From an uncultured bacterium (GTDB lineage Bacteria > Patescibacteriota > Saccharimonadia > Saccharimonadales > Saccharimonadaceae): 14,253 bases of DNA. The DNA is taken from the NCBI GenBank assembly GCA_903844835.1, contig CAIMUU010000072.1, forward strand, positions 1-14,253, in the 5' to 3' direction. Each line of letters opens with the position of its first letter. Within the stretch, counting starts at the first letter, position 1. A program made the position numbers and the translations under genes. The notes under the pieces are model-generated. The model was not told the origin of the DNA. It saw only the letters and a list, made by a program, of their open reading frames with translations, and searched no databases. Positions 1-6,362 of this stretch are shown one piece after another.

Positions 1-7
1 GCGCTAA

Positions 8-64
8 CTATTTTTTTGCTTTTGGTTTCTTGACGGCTTTTTTCTTGTCTTGACCTTTTGACAT
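8..64 (-). CDS. Tiny lysine-rich basic protein (18 aa), tentative
   Basis: Read on the minus strand, an ATG at 64 opens an 18-codon frame ending in TAG at 8-10. The product is MSKGQDKKKAVKKPKAKK, with 9 lysines, one aspartate and no hydrophobic stretch. A good Shine-Dalgarno (AAAGGA) lies 6 nt upstream of the ATG, and a plausible promoter lies further upstream. Very short Lys-rich proteins starting M-(S/A)-K-G occur in many bacteria and are usually annotated as hypothetical. The charge suggests nucleic-acid or ribosome contact, but that is inference only. The frame is very short, so it could be chance. The ribosome binding site is the main support. Confidence 0.45.
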   Translation of the reverse strand: MSKGQDKKKAVKKPKAKK

Positions 65-105
65 AATTGATCCTTTCTGGACTCTACAGTGTCCCTCACG
101 TCATT

Positions 106-134
106 ATTATTGCGCTTAAGTTTAAAAAAATCAA
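106..134 (-). promoter_or_regulatory. Candidate promoter for the lysine-rich ORF
   Basis: On the minus strand TTGATT (134-129) and AATAAT (111-106) are separated by 17 nt. This would place the transcript start near 99 and give a leader of about 35 nt containing the AAAGGA site. The match is moderate and the region is AT-rich. Confidence 0.3.
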
Positions 135-149
135 TACTGTTTATATGAT
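121..149 (+). promoter_or_regulatory. Candidate promoter of the RNase H gene
   Basis: A -10 like box TATGAT (144-149) lies 17 nt after a weak -35 (TTTAAA, 121-126). It directly adjoins an inverted repeat at 148-169. It would drive the gene starting at 195. Only the -10 is convincing. Confidence 0.3.
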
Positions 150-169
150 AATTCTTGGGGCAGAATTAT
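148..169 (+). repeat. Inverted repeat/hairpin in the RNase H leader
   Basis: ATAATTCT (148-155) and AGAATTAT (162-169) are perfect reverse complements around the 6-nt loop TGGGGC. Two G-U pairs could extend the stem. It starts inside the -10 box, so it could be an operator or a 5' UTR stem-loop. A terminator is unlikely because no plus-strand gene lies upstream in the window. Confidence 0.45.
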
Positions 170-194
170 TGATTTTGTAGTAAACTTAGAGGAT

Positions 195-620
195 ATGATA
201 ACTTATTATACAGATGGCAGTTGCAGTCCCAATCCCGGTCCCGGTGGCTTTGCGGTAATTAAAAATGGTAAGCCCGAAATCTTAGGGCGTGAGCCAATGT
301 CGACAAATATCAGAATGGAAGGCGAGGCATTAATTGCGGCACTAACGGATGCTGGCGAGGATGAATGCCAAGTGTTTAGTGATAGTCAGTTTTGGATTAA
401 CGTTGTGACCAAATGGGGTGTCAGTTGGGAAGCCAATGGCTGGTCTAAAAAAGGCAAGCCGATTAAGAATCTCGACCTAGTCCAAAAGGCCTGTGCGCTT
501 TACAAGGAATCGAACGCGCATTTAATTTGGGTTCGTGGACACGAAGGCGATGCTATTAATGAAATGGCAGATATTTGGGCCAATAAGGCGCGCGAAGGTC
601 AGTCAATTAGTCAAAGTTAG
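195..620 (+). CDS. rnhA: Ribonuclease HI
   Basis: This cytoplasmic enzyme cleaves the RNA strand of RNA-DNA hybrids using two metal ions and removes primers and R-loops. The 141-residue protein is one compact RNase H fold, slightly shorter than the E. coli enzyme (155). The expected residues are present: D7 in YTDGSC, E42 in the NIRMEGEAL stretch (equivalent of E48), D63 in FSDSQ, H116 in WVRGHEGD and D126 in NEMADIWANKA. A basic segment around 83-91 matches the substrate-binding handle. There is no N-terminal hybrid-binding domain. The ATG at 195 is preceded by AGAGGA with unusually short spacing. A later start would lose the first catalytic aspartate, so this start is secure. It appears to be a single gene with its own promoter. 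Confidence 0.93.
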   Translation: MITYYTDGSCSPNPGPGGFAVIKNGKPEILGREPMSTNIRMEGEALIAALTDAGEDECQVFSDSQFWINVVTKWGVSWEANGWSKKGKPIKNLDLVQKACALYKESNAHLIWVRGHEGDAINEMADIWANKAREGQSISQS

Positions 621-626
621 TAATAA

Positions 627-637
627 TATAATATAAA
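627..637 (+). promoter_or_regulatory. -10 region for the KwaB-like gene
   Basis: Overlapping TATAAT (627-632) and TATAAA (632-637) boxes sit about 35-45 nt before the ATG at 671. I see no good -35. The inferred transcript would carry the AAAAGGG ribosome binding site at 657-663, 7 nt from the ATG. Confidence 0.4.
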
Positions 638-670
638 ATATATTCGCAAAATAGCGAAAAGGGTTAAAAT

Positions 671-1648
671 ATGGAAAAATCAAACGAGCCAACTGATATT
701 TTTTTATGGGCAAATAATGTAGATGGAGTCAAAAAAGACCTTGATGTTGAGTTCTTTTTATTTAACAAACACTACACACCATATTTTACAAAATTTGATT
801 CGGAACTAAATTCTCAGATTAAACCATTATTTTTATTTGACCTAATTAATTATGTGAATATGGGTGCCGCCACTGGGTTGACGGTCCGTGATTTTGAGTT
901 GTCGGAGGGCGAAGAAAATGTCTTACTCAGGACTGATTTAGCAAATGTCGGCAGAGCCGAAACGTTATTGAATCTGATTGAACATCAGCGTAACGACATT
1001 GTTGAGTTTAGTGAGCAAGAACACGAATTTAAGCGCATAAAGGGTATATTGGCGAGATTTACTTATAAGGACGCATCAAAGAAGCCGTTTTATTCTATGA
1101 AATTAATTTCACAGGGCCAGGTATTAAAGGGTTCGACGGCCTGGGAGTTTAAGGACGGAAAATTTGGGGCATTTAATGCCGATGCCGGCCTGAAAGTCCC
1201 GTCTGACAACCAAGTGTTAGTTGTCGATAAGGATATCTTTATCTTTGATCAGGCTAAATTTGAACGACTATTTAATTATGATTATAAAAAGCAGGCACTG
1301 GCTGACCAAAGAGTTGCTGAAATCGAAAAGCAATTCCGTCTCAGTTTCCCAGATGGAATGAATTTACAGACTATGGTTAGCGAACGTAAAAAAATCATAA
1401 ATAAGTTACAAAAAGTTGAGATTGGCGCAATTACACAGGAGCAGGTGATTACGTATGCTGATGAGATGCAATTAGAGTTAATGTCCGATGATAAGGGTGC
1501 AATTATCATAATGGACGGAAACGATTTGGATACTTTTGTAAATTTAATTAATGAGGACTACATCACTAGTGAAATTACTGGACGGCGCTATGAGGTTAAG
1601 GCTAAAAAATTACTAGACGACCCAGAGGGCGAACCGCCACGAGGATAG
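671..1648 (+). CDS. KwaB/DUF4868-like protein (tentative)
   Basis: This is a 325-residue soluble protein with no signal peptide or membrane segment. Its length and several blocks recall the DUF4868 family, which includes KwaB, the cytoplasmic subunit of the Kiwa anti-phage system. One block is the DIFIFDQAKFERLFNYD segment at about 188-204. Another is the C-terminal NEDYITSEITGRRYEVKAKK at about 294-313, just before a short acidic/proline tail. The assignment is from memory of the family pattern and is not certain. KwaA, the four-helix membrane partner, is absent: the neighbours are RNase H and a pilin. It would therefore be a solo relative, possibly defensive or with another role. Translation starts from AAAAGGG 7 nt before the ATG. 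No nuclease motif is evident. Confidence 0.5.
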   Translation: MEKSNEPTDIFLWANNVDGVKKDLDVEFFLFNKHYTPYFTKFDSELNSQIKPLFLFDLINYVNMGAATGLTVRDFELSEGEENVLLRTDLANVGRAETLLNLIEHQRNDIVEFSEQEHEFKRIKGILARFTYKDASKKPFYSMKLISQGQVLKGSTAWEFKDGKFGAFNADAGLKVPSDNQVLVVDKDIFIFDQAKFERLFNYDYKKQALADQRVAEIEKQFRLSFPDGMNLQTMVSERKKIINKLQKVEIGAITQEQVITYADEMQLELMSDDKGAIIIMDGNDLDTFVNLINEDYITSEITGRRYEVKAKKLLDDPEGEPPRG

Positions 1649-1672
1649 TTAATCAGTATTTCAAATTGCTAA

Positions 1673-1681
1673 TGTTATAAT
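1673..1681 (+). promoter_or_regulatory. Extended -10 promoter giving a leaderless pilin mRNA
   Basis: TGTTATAAT is a perfect extended -10 (TG at 1673-1674, TATAAT 1676-1681). Exactly 7 nt separate the TATAAT from the ATG at 1689, so transcription should begin at or next to the start codon. No Shine-Dalgarno is present, and no -35 is obvious. Confidence 0.6.
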
Positions 1682-1688
1682 TAGACTA

Positions 1689-2357
1689 ATGAAAAAAGCT
1701 ATTGGCTTTACTATCGTTGAATTACTGGTCGTTATTGTAGTTATCGGTATATTGGTTTCAATTTCTTTAATTTCTTATTCTGGGATTCAGAACAGGGCAG
1801 TGGCAGCTTCAATGTTCAGCGACCTAAATTCAGCATCGACACAACTAAAGATTGACCAGGTGATTAATGACGTATACCCGGATACGTTAGCTGCGGCGAA
1901 CGCTGGCAAGGGCATTTCTTCTAGCTCCGGTACGACTTACCAATATGCAGTAAATAATGTAGTTCCTCAGACCTTTTGTCTAACTGCGATAAATGGTTCT
2001 CGGAGTTATAATATTGATCAAACTGGCGCTGTTTTGTCGGGTGGTAGAAATTATTTGCCAAACTCTAACCCCCTAAATGACTCAGGAGTGTGGCGTTATG
2101 TCTATGGCTTTAGCGACAATGATATTATCACGGTTCAGATATGGGGGACTGGGTCAGTTGCAATATATAAAGATAATGGATGGGTTGGCAATGGCTCACT
2201 TTCTGCAGTATCGGGGTATGGCGTAATTACGCTTAGCGTAAAACCTTGGACTGCCGATCCAGTACATGACAATGGCAGTGTATTATTCGTTTCAAGCGTA
2301 GTCGGTAAGATGAAGGTGGAAAAGGGTAGCAACGCTACTTGTTGGACACCATATTAA
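1689..2357 (+). CDS. Type IV pilin-like protein with phage-type C-terminal beta domain
   Basis: This 222-residue secreted/pilus protein has a class III prepilin leader, MKKAIG, followed by FTIVELLVVIVVIGILVS. The prepilin peptidase would cut after G6, leaving an N-methylated F7 and the conserved Glu5 of the mature protein (E11). Residues 7-29 form the hydrophobic assembly helix and 30-60 continue the helix. From N121 (NYLPNSNPL) to the end it is rich in beta-type Gly/Ser/Val/Trp sequence and closes with KVEKGSNATCWTPY. That closely resembles the K-(L/V)-E-K-G...ATDWTP ending seen in phage tail-fibre and carbohydrate-binding domains. C97 and C218 could form a disulfide. It is a single gene, so it may be a minor pilin or adhesin rather than the main pilin. 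No pilus assembly genes are in the window. Confidence 0.85.
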   Translation: MKKAIGFTIVELLVVIVVIGILVSISLISYSGIQNRAVAASMFSDLNSASTQLKIDQVINDVYPDTLAAANAGKGISSSSGTTYQYAVNNVVPQTFCLTAINGSRSYNIDQTGAVLSGGRNYLPNSNPLNDSGVWRYVYGFSDNDIITVQIWGTGSVAIYKDNGWVGNGSLSAVSGYGVITLSVKPWTADPVHDNGSVLFVSSVVGKMKVEKGSNATCWTPY

Positions 2358-2411
2358 TAAATAGTATTTAGTAGGTTTACCATTTCGCAATAATTAAAAT
2401 TCATTTTAGGG

Positions 2412-2417
2412 TATAAT
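2412..2417 (+). promoter_or_regulatory. Consensus -10 giving a leaderless helicase mRNA
   Basis: A perfect TATAAT lies exactly 7 nt before the ATG at 2425, the same geometry as for the pilin gene. The 15 nt between the box and the fourth base of the gene hold no Shine-Dalgarno. No clear -35 is visible. Confidence 0.55.
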
Positions 2418-2424
2418 TATTCTA

Positions 2425-3942
2425 ATGAAACAGGGGATGGCGCTCGAAGTTATGCTTTCGGGAGAAAGCGTGTTGCTGACTGGTCCAGCGGGGGCCGGCA
2501 AGACTTTTGTTTTAAACCAATTTATTCGGATGGCCAAGGGCGAGGGAAAGCACGTCTCGGTTACTGCTACAACAGGCCTAGCGGCAACACACTTAGGCGG
2601 AACGACTATCCATTCATGGAGCGGGATTGGCGTGTCTGACGAGCTTCAGCCAAACTTTATTGAATACATGGCGAAAGGGCGACGCGAAATAATTGAGAAG
2701 ACTGACGTTTTGATTATTGATGAGATTAGTATGCTGCATGATTTTCGACTTGATATGATTGACGAGGTCTGTCGGATTGTCCGCAAAAAAGACGAACCTT
2801 TTGGCGGCATTCAGCTAATTATGAGTGGAGATTTTTTCCAATTGCCACCAATTAACAGGGGAGATAGTCGAGCTGGCGGCTTTGTTGTTAACAGCAATGT
2901 TTGGCAAGAACTTGACCCAGCCGTCTGTTACTTGGAAGAGCAATTTAGACAAGACGATCAAGAACTATTGGATATTTTAAATGCCCTCAGGGCTGGCGAA
3001 CTAAACAGGGGACATGCCGAAAGGTTATTAGCTCGGGTCGGCGTTGAGCCAGATGGTGACGGCGTGATTACCGAACTTCATACGGTCAATGTTGATGTCG
3101 ATAAATTAAATGACGCCAGACTCGATTTATTAGAGGGTGACGAACTTTTTTATACACAATCTTCAAATGGTAGTAAAAATTACATCGAAAGTCTTCAGCG
3201 TTCAGTCCTGTCGCCAGCGGTGCTAAGAGTCAAAAAGGGCGCATTAGTTATGGCGGTTAAAAATAGCTTGGAGCGAAAATATGTGAACGGTAGCATTGGT
3301 ACGATAATTGACTTTGAAGCCGTCACGGAGTATCCGATTGTCGAATTCAGAAGTGGTAAAGTGGTGACAATGTCACCAGACACCTGGGAGCTACGGGATG
3401 GCGAAAAGAAGCGGGCTAGTATTACTCAGATACCACTGCGTTTAGCTTGGGCAATTACTGTTCACAAATCGCAAGGCATGACACTTGATGCTGCCAAGAT
3501 TGATTTACGTAAAGCTTTTGTCGAAGGAATGGGCTATGTAGCGCTGAGTCGAGTAAAAAATTTACACAGCTTGTATTTGATTGGAATAAATCAAATGGCA
3601 CTTAGAGTTAGTGAAGACGCTCAGACAATAGATGTTTTGTTGCGCGACAAGGCGGCTCGCGATAAAAAGCGATTTGCATATTTGGATGAAGTGGCAAACC
3701 ATCACAAAATTGAAGTTCCCAAAAAAATCGCCAAAGCTAGTGGTTGGGCTGATAAAATTGCCAAAATGCGGCTCGTACACCCGAATGCCTATCGGCCGTG
3801 GGTAGTTAATCAAGACGTTCTATTAAAAGAAAAATTTCAAAACGGCGCCACAGTAAAGGAACTAAGTAAATTACTAGGGCGACACGAAGGCTCGATTGTG
3901 ATGCGTTTACAAAAACATTTTGGAGAGGATGTTATCCAATAG
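2425..3942 (+). CDS. PIF1-like superfamily 1B DNA helicase
   Basis: This 505-residue ATP-dependent helicase probably translocates 5'-3' and unwinds DNA, forks or R-loops. Visible motifs are Walker A GPAGAGKT (20-27), motif II IIDEISML with D99/E100, GDFFQLPP with D136, EEQFRQ with R175, WAITVHKSQGMTLDAA (H347-G351 core) and YVALSRV with arginine finger R376. Residues about 473-498 (NGATVKELSKLLGR...) form a predicted helix-turn-helix that is not part of the helicase core and may help bind DNA. The start is supported by the short N-terminus that runs straight into Walker A, as usual for this group. There is no Shine-Dalgarno. The gene stands alone between the pilin and the yvcK unit. Confidence 0.9.
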   Translation: MKQGMALEVMLSGESVLLTGPAGAGKTFVLNQFIRMAKGEGKHVSVTATTGLAATHLGGTTIHSWSGIGVSDELQPNFIEYMAKGRREIIEKTDVLIIDEISMLHDFRLDMIDEVCRIVRKKDEPFGGIQLIMSGDFFQLPPINRGDSRAGGFVVNSNVWQELDPAVCYLEEQFRQDDQELLDILNALRAGELNRGHAERLLARVGVEPDGDGVITELHTVNVDVDKLNDARLDLLEGDELFYTQSSNGSKNYIESLQRSVLSPAVLRVKKGALVMAVKNSLERKYVNGSIGTIIDFEAVTEYPIVEFRSGKVVTMSPDTWELRDGEKKRASITQIPLRLAWAITVHKSQGMTLDAAKIDLRKAFVEGMGYVALSRVKNLHSLYLIGINQMALRVSEDAQTIDVLLRDKAARDKKRFAYLDEVANHHKIEVPKKIAKASGWADKIAKMRLVHPNAYRPWVVNQDVLLKEKFQNGATVKELSKLLGRHEGSIVMRLQKHFGEDVIQ

Positions 3943-3953
3943 GTAAATTGGGT

Positions 3954-3959
3954 TATACT
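3954..3959 (+). promoter_or_regulatory. -10 box of the yvcK-HAD operon
   Basis: TATACT, preceded by GGGT, lies about 48 nt before the ATG at 4007. A weak TTATCC (3932-3937) is 16 nt upstream, inside the end of the helicase gene. The leader carries AAGGCGG (3992-3998), 8 nt from the ATG, so this gene has a conventional ribosome binding site. Confidence 0.45.
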
Positions 3960-4006
3960 ATATAGACAAATCCATGGAAAGATAATATTTTAAGGCGGTT
4001 AAGAAA

Positions 4007-5032
4007 ATGAACGAGCCATTTGCAAAAAATGATATAAGAATTGCGGTCATCGGCGGTGGTACTGGTAGTTTTATGATACTTTCGGCGCTTAAGGAGCATA
4101 CCAAGCAATTGGCTGCAATTGTTAATATGGTTGATGATGGTGGCAGTACCGGTGTGTTACGTGATGAGTTGGGCGCCTTGCCACCAGGGGATATCAGGCA
4201 GTGTCTGGTGGCGCTTAGCGATTCGCCAAAAATTCGCGATTTATTTAATTACCGATTTGATACTGGCATTATGGACGGCCATTCTTTTGGAAATATATTG
4301 CTGACTGCGCTTGAAAAGGTGACTGGTAGTTTTAGTGACGCAGTCGAAACTGCCTCAGAAATTCTTCGCGTCAGGGGGGTGGTCATTCCTGCTACCCTAG
4401 ATAATGTTCGTCTCAAGATGGAATGGTCAGAAGCTAGTTTAATATTGAATGGCGAGCGCGAAATATATTCTAATTGTTTTAAGCACGACCCTAGACAAGC
4501 GACTTTATCGCTCGTACCCTCGGCGGTTGCCAACCCCGTAGCATTAAAGGCAATTGAGCAGGCAGATATGGTGATTATTTCTCCTGGTGATTTATACACC
4601 TCGCTTGGACCTCTGTTAATAACTGATGGTATCGCCGATGCACTTAATAAAACAAAAGCCGTTTGTGTTTATGTGGCCAATCTGGTTACGAAACAAGGTC
4701 AGACAGTTGGTTTTACGGTCAGCGATCATGCATTCGAGATAGAAAGATTTGTTGGTTCGCCGTTTTTAGACTATGTTCTATATAATGAGCAAAAACCTGA
4801 CAGAACAGTCGCGATTCGTTATAAAAAAGAGGGCGCAGAATTGGTAAAAGTTGATGCTAGCAAGCTCAAAAAAGCTAGCTACAAAGCAATTGCTGGTGAT
4901 TTTTTGGGCAAAATTATTGTCAGACACGGTTCTGATGTCTTAGCTAAAAAGCGTTCGTTAATACGTCACAATGAAGAGGCCGTTGCCAATGCGCTGATGG
5001 CAATCTATGAAAGTACGGTTTTGGGGAGCTAG
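4007..5032 (+). CDS. yvcK: YvcK/GlmR-type gluconeogenesis factor (CofD-like fold)
   Basis: This 341-residue cytoplasmic protein belongs to the YvcK/GlmR family. In Bacillus the family binds UDP-GlcNAc and steers carbon to peptidoglycan precursors. Conserved blocks are VIGGGTGSFMIL near residue 14, VNMVDDGGSTGVLRDELGALPPGDIRQCL around 40-66, GHSFGNI near 91, TLDNVRL near 130 and ISPGDLYTSLGPLL around 190-204. Length and motif order are normal for the family, and the N-terminal extension before beta-1 is about 10 residues. The rapZ and whiA genes that accompany yvcK in Firmicutes and Actinobacteria are absent. Here it is coupled to a HAD hydrolase and lies just before the dcw cluster, which fits a role in wall supply. 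The enzymatic activity of the family is unsettled. Confidence 0.92.
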   Translation: MNEPFAKNDIRIAVIGGGTGSFMILSALKEHTKQLAAIVNMVDDGGSTGVLRDELGALPPGDIRQCLVALSDSPKIRDLFNYRFDTGIMDGHSFGNILLTALEKVTGSFSDAVETASEILRVRGVVIPATLDNVRLKMEWSEASLILNGEREIYSNCFKHDPRQATLSLVPSAVANPVALKAIEQADMVIISPGDLYTSLGPLLITDGIADALNKTKAVCVYVANLVTKQGQTVGFTVSDHAFEIERFVGSPFLDYVLYNEQKPDRTVAIRYKKEGAELVKVDASKLKKASYKAIAGDFLGKIIVRHGSDVLAKKRSLIRHNEEAVANALMAIYESTVLGS

Positions 5033-5034
5033 AA

Positions 5035-5718
5035 ATAAAAGCTATAAAATCATTTTTTGTAATTGATTTTGATAGGTGTCTTGGTAATGTTGACGCTAGT
5101 TTTGATCTAATAAGCAATGTAGTTGGTAATTTGTTAAATGTTGACGTCCAGCCAATACGGGCTGCCTGTAAGGCGTCCGAATCGGCTGGCATATCTTTTG
5201 GTGTTCTTAGCTATGTAAAAAAGAATTACCCAACAGCTGATATGGATTTAATAAAAAAGCTGTACCAAGAGCTTGCAATCGCGGTTGGCGATGGGCTATT
5301 AGAACATGGCGCAGTAGAATTTATAAATTTTCTATTATCGAGGCAACTTGATTATTGCATAATGAGCTATGGTGAAACCGATTGGCAAAATCTTAAGATA
5401 TCAGCCACTCGACTGAGTGGTGCGCCGAGGTTAATTGTGTCAAGTCGCGTAAAAGGTTCGTATATTGCAAGTTGGCAAGAAAGTCAGAGCCAAAAGTATA
5501 TTATCCCCAAAGAGTGTTTTTTAGACAATCAACCCAGAGAGGCCAAAGAGGTGATTTTGATTGACGATAAAATCGGTGCTTTTTCTGGGTTGCCGACTGG
5601 TGCTAGGGGCTATCTTGTTAGCCCGGCAACCTTGGACAATGGTGCGCCGTCAAATGTGGAGCAGGTTTTTCAAATTGATAAAATAATTGATATCGAAACT
5701 AGGCGCAGTGCCAAATAA
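5035..5718 (+). CDS. HAD-like hydrolase with probable ATA start
   Basis: This is a haloacid-dehalogenase-like phosphatase/hydrolase of 227 residues if translated from ATA at 5035. Motif I is FFVIDFDRCLGN with D11 and D13, motif II is IMSYG with S111, and motif IV is VILIDDKIG with D177/D178. The first ATG, at 5131, would delete both motif I aspartates and the first strand. The frame is open from 5011, but no ATG, GTG or TTG occurs before motif I. The ATA lies 6 nt after GGGGAG (5023-5028) and 2 nt after the yvcK stop, so coupled initiation there is the best reading. The substrate is unknown, but the operon with YvcK suggests sugar-phosphate or envelope metabolism. A gene caller limited to ATG/GTG/TTG would report 5131-5718. 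Confidence 0.8.
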   Translation: MKAIKSFFVIDFDRCLGNVDASFDLISNVVGNLLNVDVQPIRAACKASESAGISFGVLSYVKKNYPTADMDLIKKLYQELAIAVGDGLLEHGAVEFINFLLSRQLDYCIMSYGETDWQNLKISATRLSGAPRLIVSSRVKGSYIASWQESQSQKYIIPKECFLDNQPREAKEVILIDDKIGAFSGLPTGARGYLVSPATLDNGAPSNVEQVFQIDKIIDIETRRSAK

Positions 5719-5753
5719 GACCTCGTCATTTTTTAATCTGTCGACATAGGTAT

Positions 5754-5775
5754 TTATCCACAAAACTGTGAATAA
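5754..5775. promoter_or_regulatory. Pair of inverted DnaA-type boxes
   Basis: TTATCCACA (5754-5762) is the perfect DnaA consensus. TGTGAATAA (5767-5775) is TTATTCACA on the other strand, matching TTATNCACA. They face each other across the 4-nt spacer AAAC, about 40 nt upstream of the mraZ -35. Two matches this good and this close are unlikely by chance. They could let DnaA act on the dcw promoter, or be part of a larger DnaA-binding site. Confidence 0.6.
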
Positions 5776-5811
5776 ATGCTTGGTTGGCTTTAAAATTGAT
5801 TATTTTGGGGG

Positions 5812-5840
5812 TTGTAGTGAATAATTGTGGGTAGTATAGT
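5812..5840 (+). promoter_or_regulatory. mraZ (dcw) promoter
   Basis: TTGTAG (5812-5817) and TATAGT (5835-5840) are separated by 17 nt, the best complete -35/-10 pair in the window. Transcription would start near 5847, leaving a leader of about 90 nt before mraZ. Confidence 0.55.
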
Positions 5841-5868
5841 TAGGCTAGTGGAATCAAGTGGGTAATAC
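5827..5868 (+). promoter_or_regulatory. Candidate MraZ operator: GTGG repeats
   Basis: GTGGGTAGTA (5827), GTGGAATCAA (5848) and GTGGGTAATA (5858) recur at offsets of 21 and 10 nt, close to helical phase, over and just after the -10 and transcript start. MraZ proteins bind direct TGGG-type or AAGTG-type repeats with about 10-nt spacing at their own promoters. The last copy also forms a quasi-palindrome with a following CCAC. Binding here is inferred. Confidence 0.45.
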
Positions 5869-5936
5869 CACCAAAACAAACAAACACCACTAATTATTAA
5901 AAAATAACCTAAGCGGAGCCGAAAAGAGGCATCAAT

Positions 5937-6308
5937 ATGGCAAGCATAGATTATTTCGAAAGAAAGCTTGACGACAAGCGACGGTTGACAATACCGGTAG
6001 AACTTCGAAATGAATTTGCAAGCGGTGTAGTGCTAACTCGAGGCTTTGGTCAATATTTGCATCTTTATCCTAAACAAATTTGGGACAAAGAGGTTGAGCC
6101 GTCGCTCGGTGGCAGTATTTTCGATGAGAGAATAGCTGATCTAACCGTACGATTTAGGCGTGGCAAAACTGAGGCAGAACTCGATCAAAAACAAGGTCGG
6201 GTTACAATCGAACAGCATTTGCTCGATTATGCATCAATTGACCGAGAACTAGTCGCAATCAGGGTAGGCGCCTATTGGCGTGTTATGAATCCTAGCGCTG
6301 ACGTTTAG
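5937..6308 (+). CDS. mraZ: Transcriptional regulator MraZ
   Basis: This 123-residue DNA-binding regulator conventionally opens the dcw cluster and controls it. It has the two AbrB-like half-domains of MraZ. In the first, LDDKRRLTIP (residues 11-20) is the DxKxR...P signature. In the second, LDQKQGRVTIEQHL (near 83-96) is the equivalent repeat. Both end in strands that build the swapped-hairpin fold. It is shorter than the typical 140-150 residues, mostly through loops and the C-terminus. AAGAGG (5924-5929) lies 7 nt before the ATG. The gene is followed by a 324-nt non-coding leader rather than directly by rsmH. The upstream GTGG repeats suggest autoregulation. Confidence 0.92.
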   Translation: MASIDYFERKLDDKRRLTIPVELRNEFASGVVLTRGFGQYLHLYPKQIWDKEVEPSLGGSIFDERIADLTVRFRRGKTEAELDQKQGRVTIEQHLLDYASIDRELVAIRVGAYWRVMNPSADV

Positions 6309-6362
6309 AAATCCCGATTGAATAGCACTTTAAAAATTAATGAACACTAATAAAGAAAACTC

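Noticed and set aside
4249..4599. 116-codon minus-strand frame opposite yvcK
   Set aside because: The sense frame carries all YvcK motifs across this span; nothing supports the antisense frame.
5719..5740. Possible terminator after the HAD gene (GACCTCGTC then ATTTTTT)
   Set aside because: The stem would be only 3 bp, too weak to call an intrinsic terminator.
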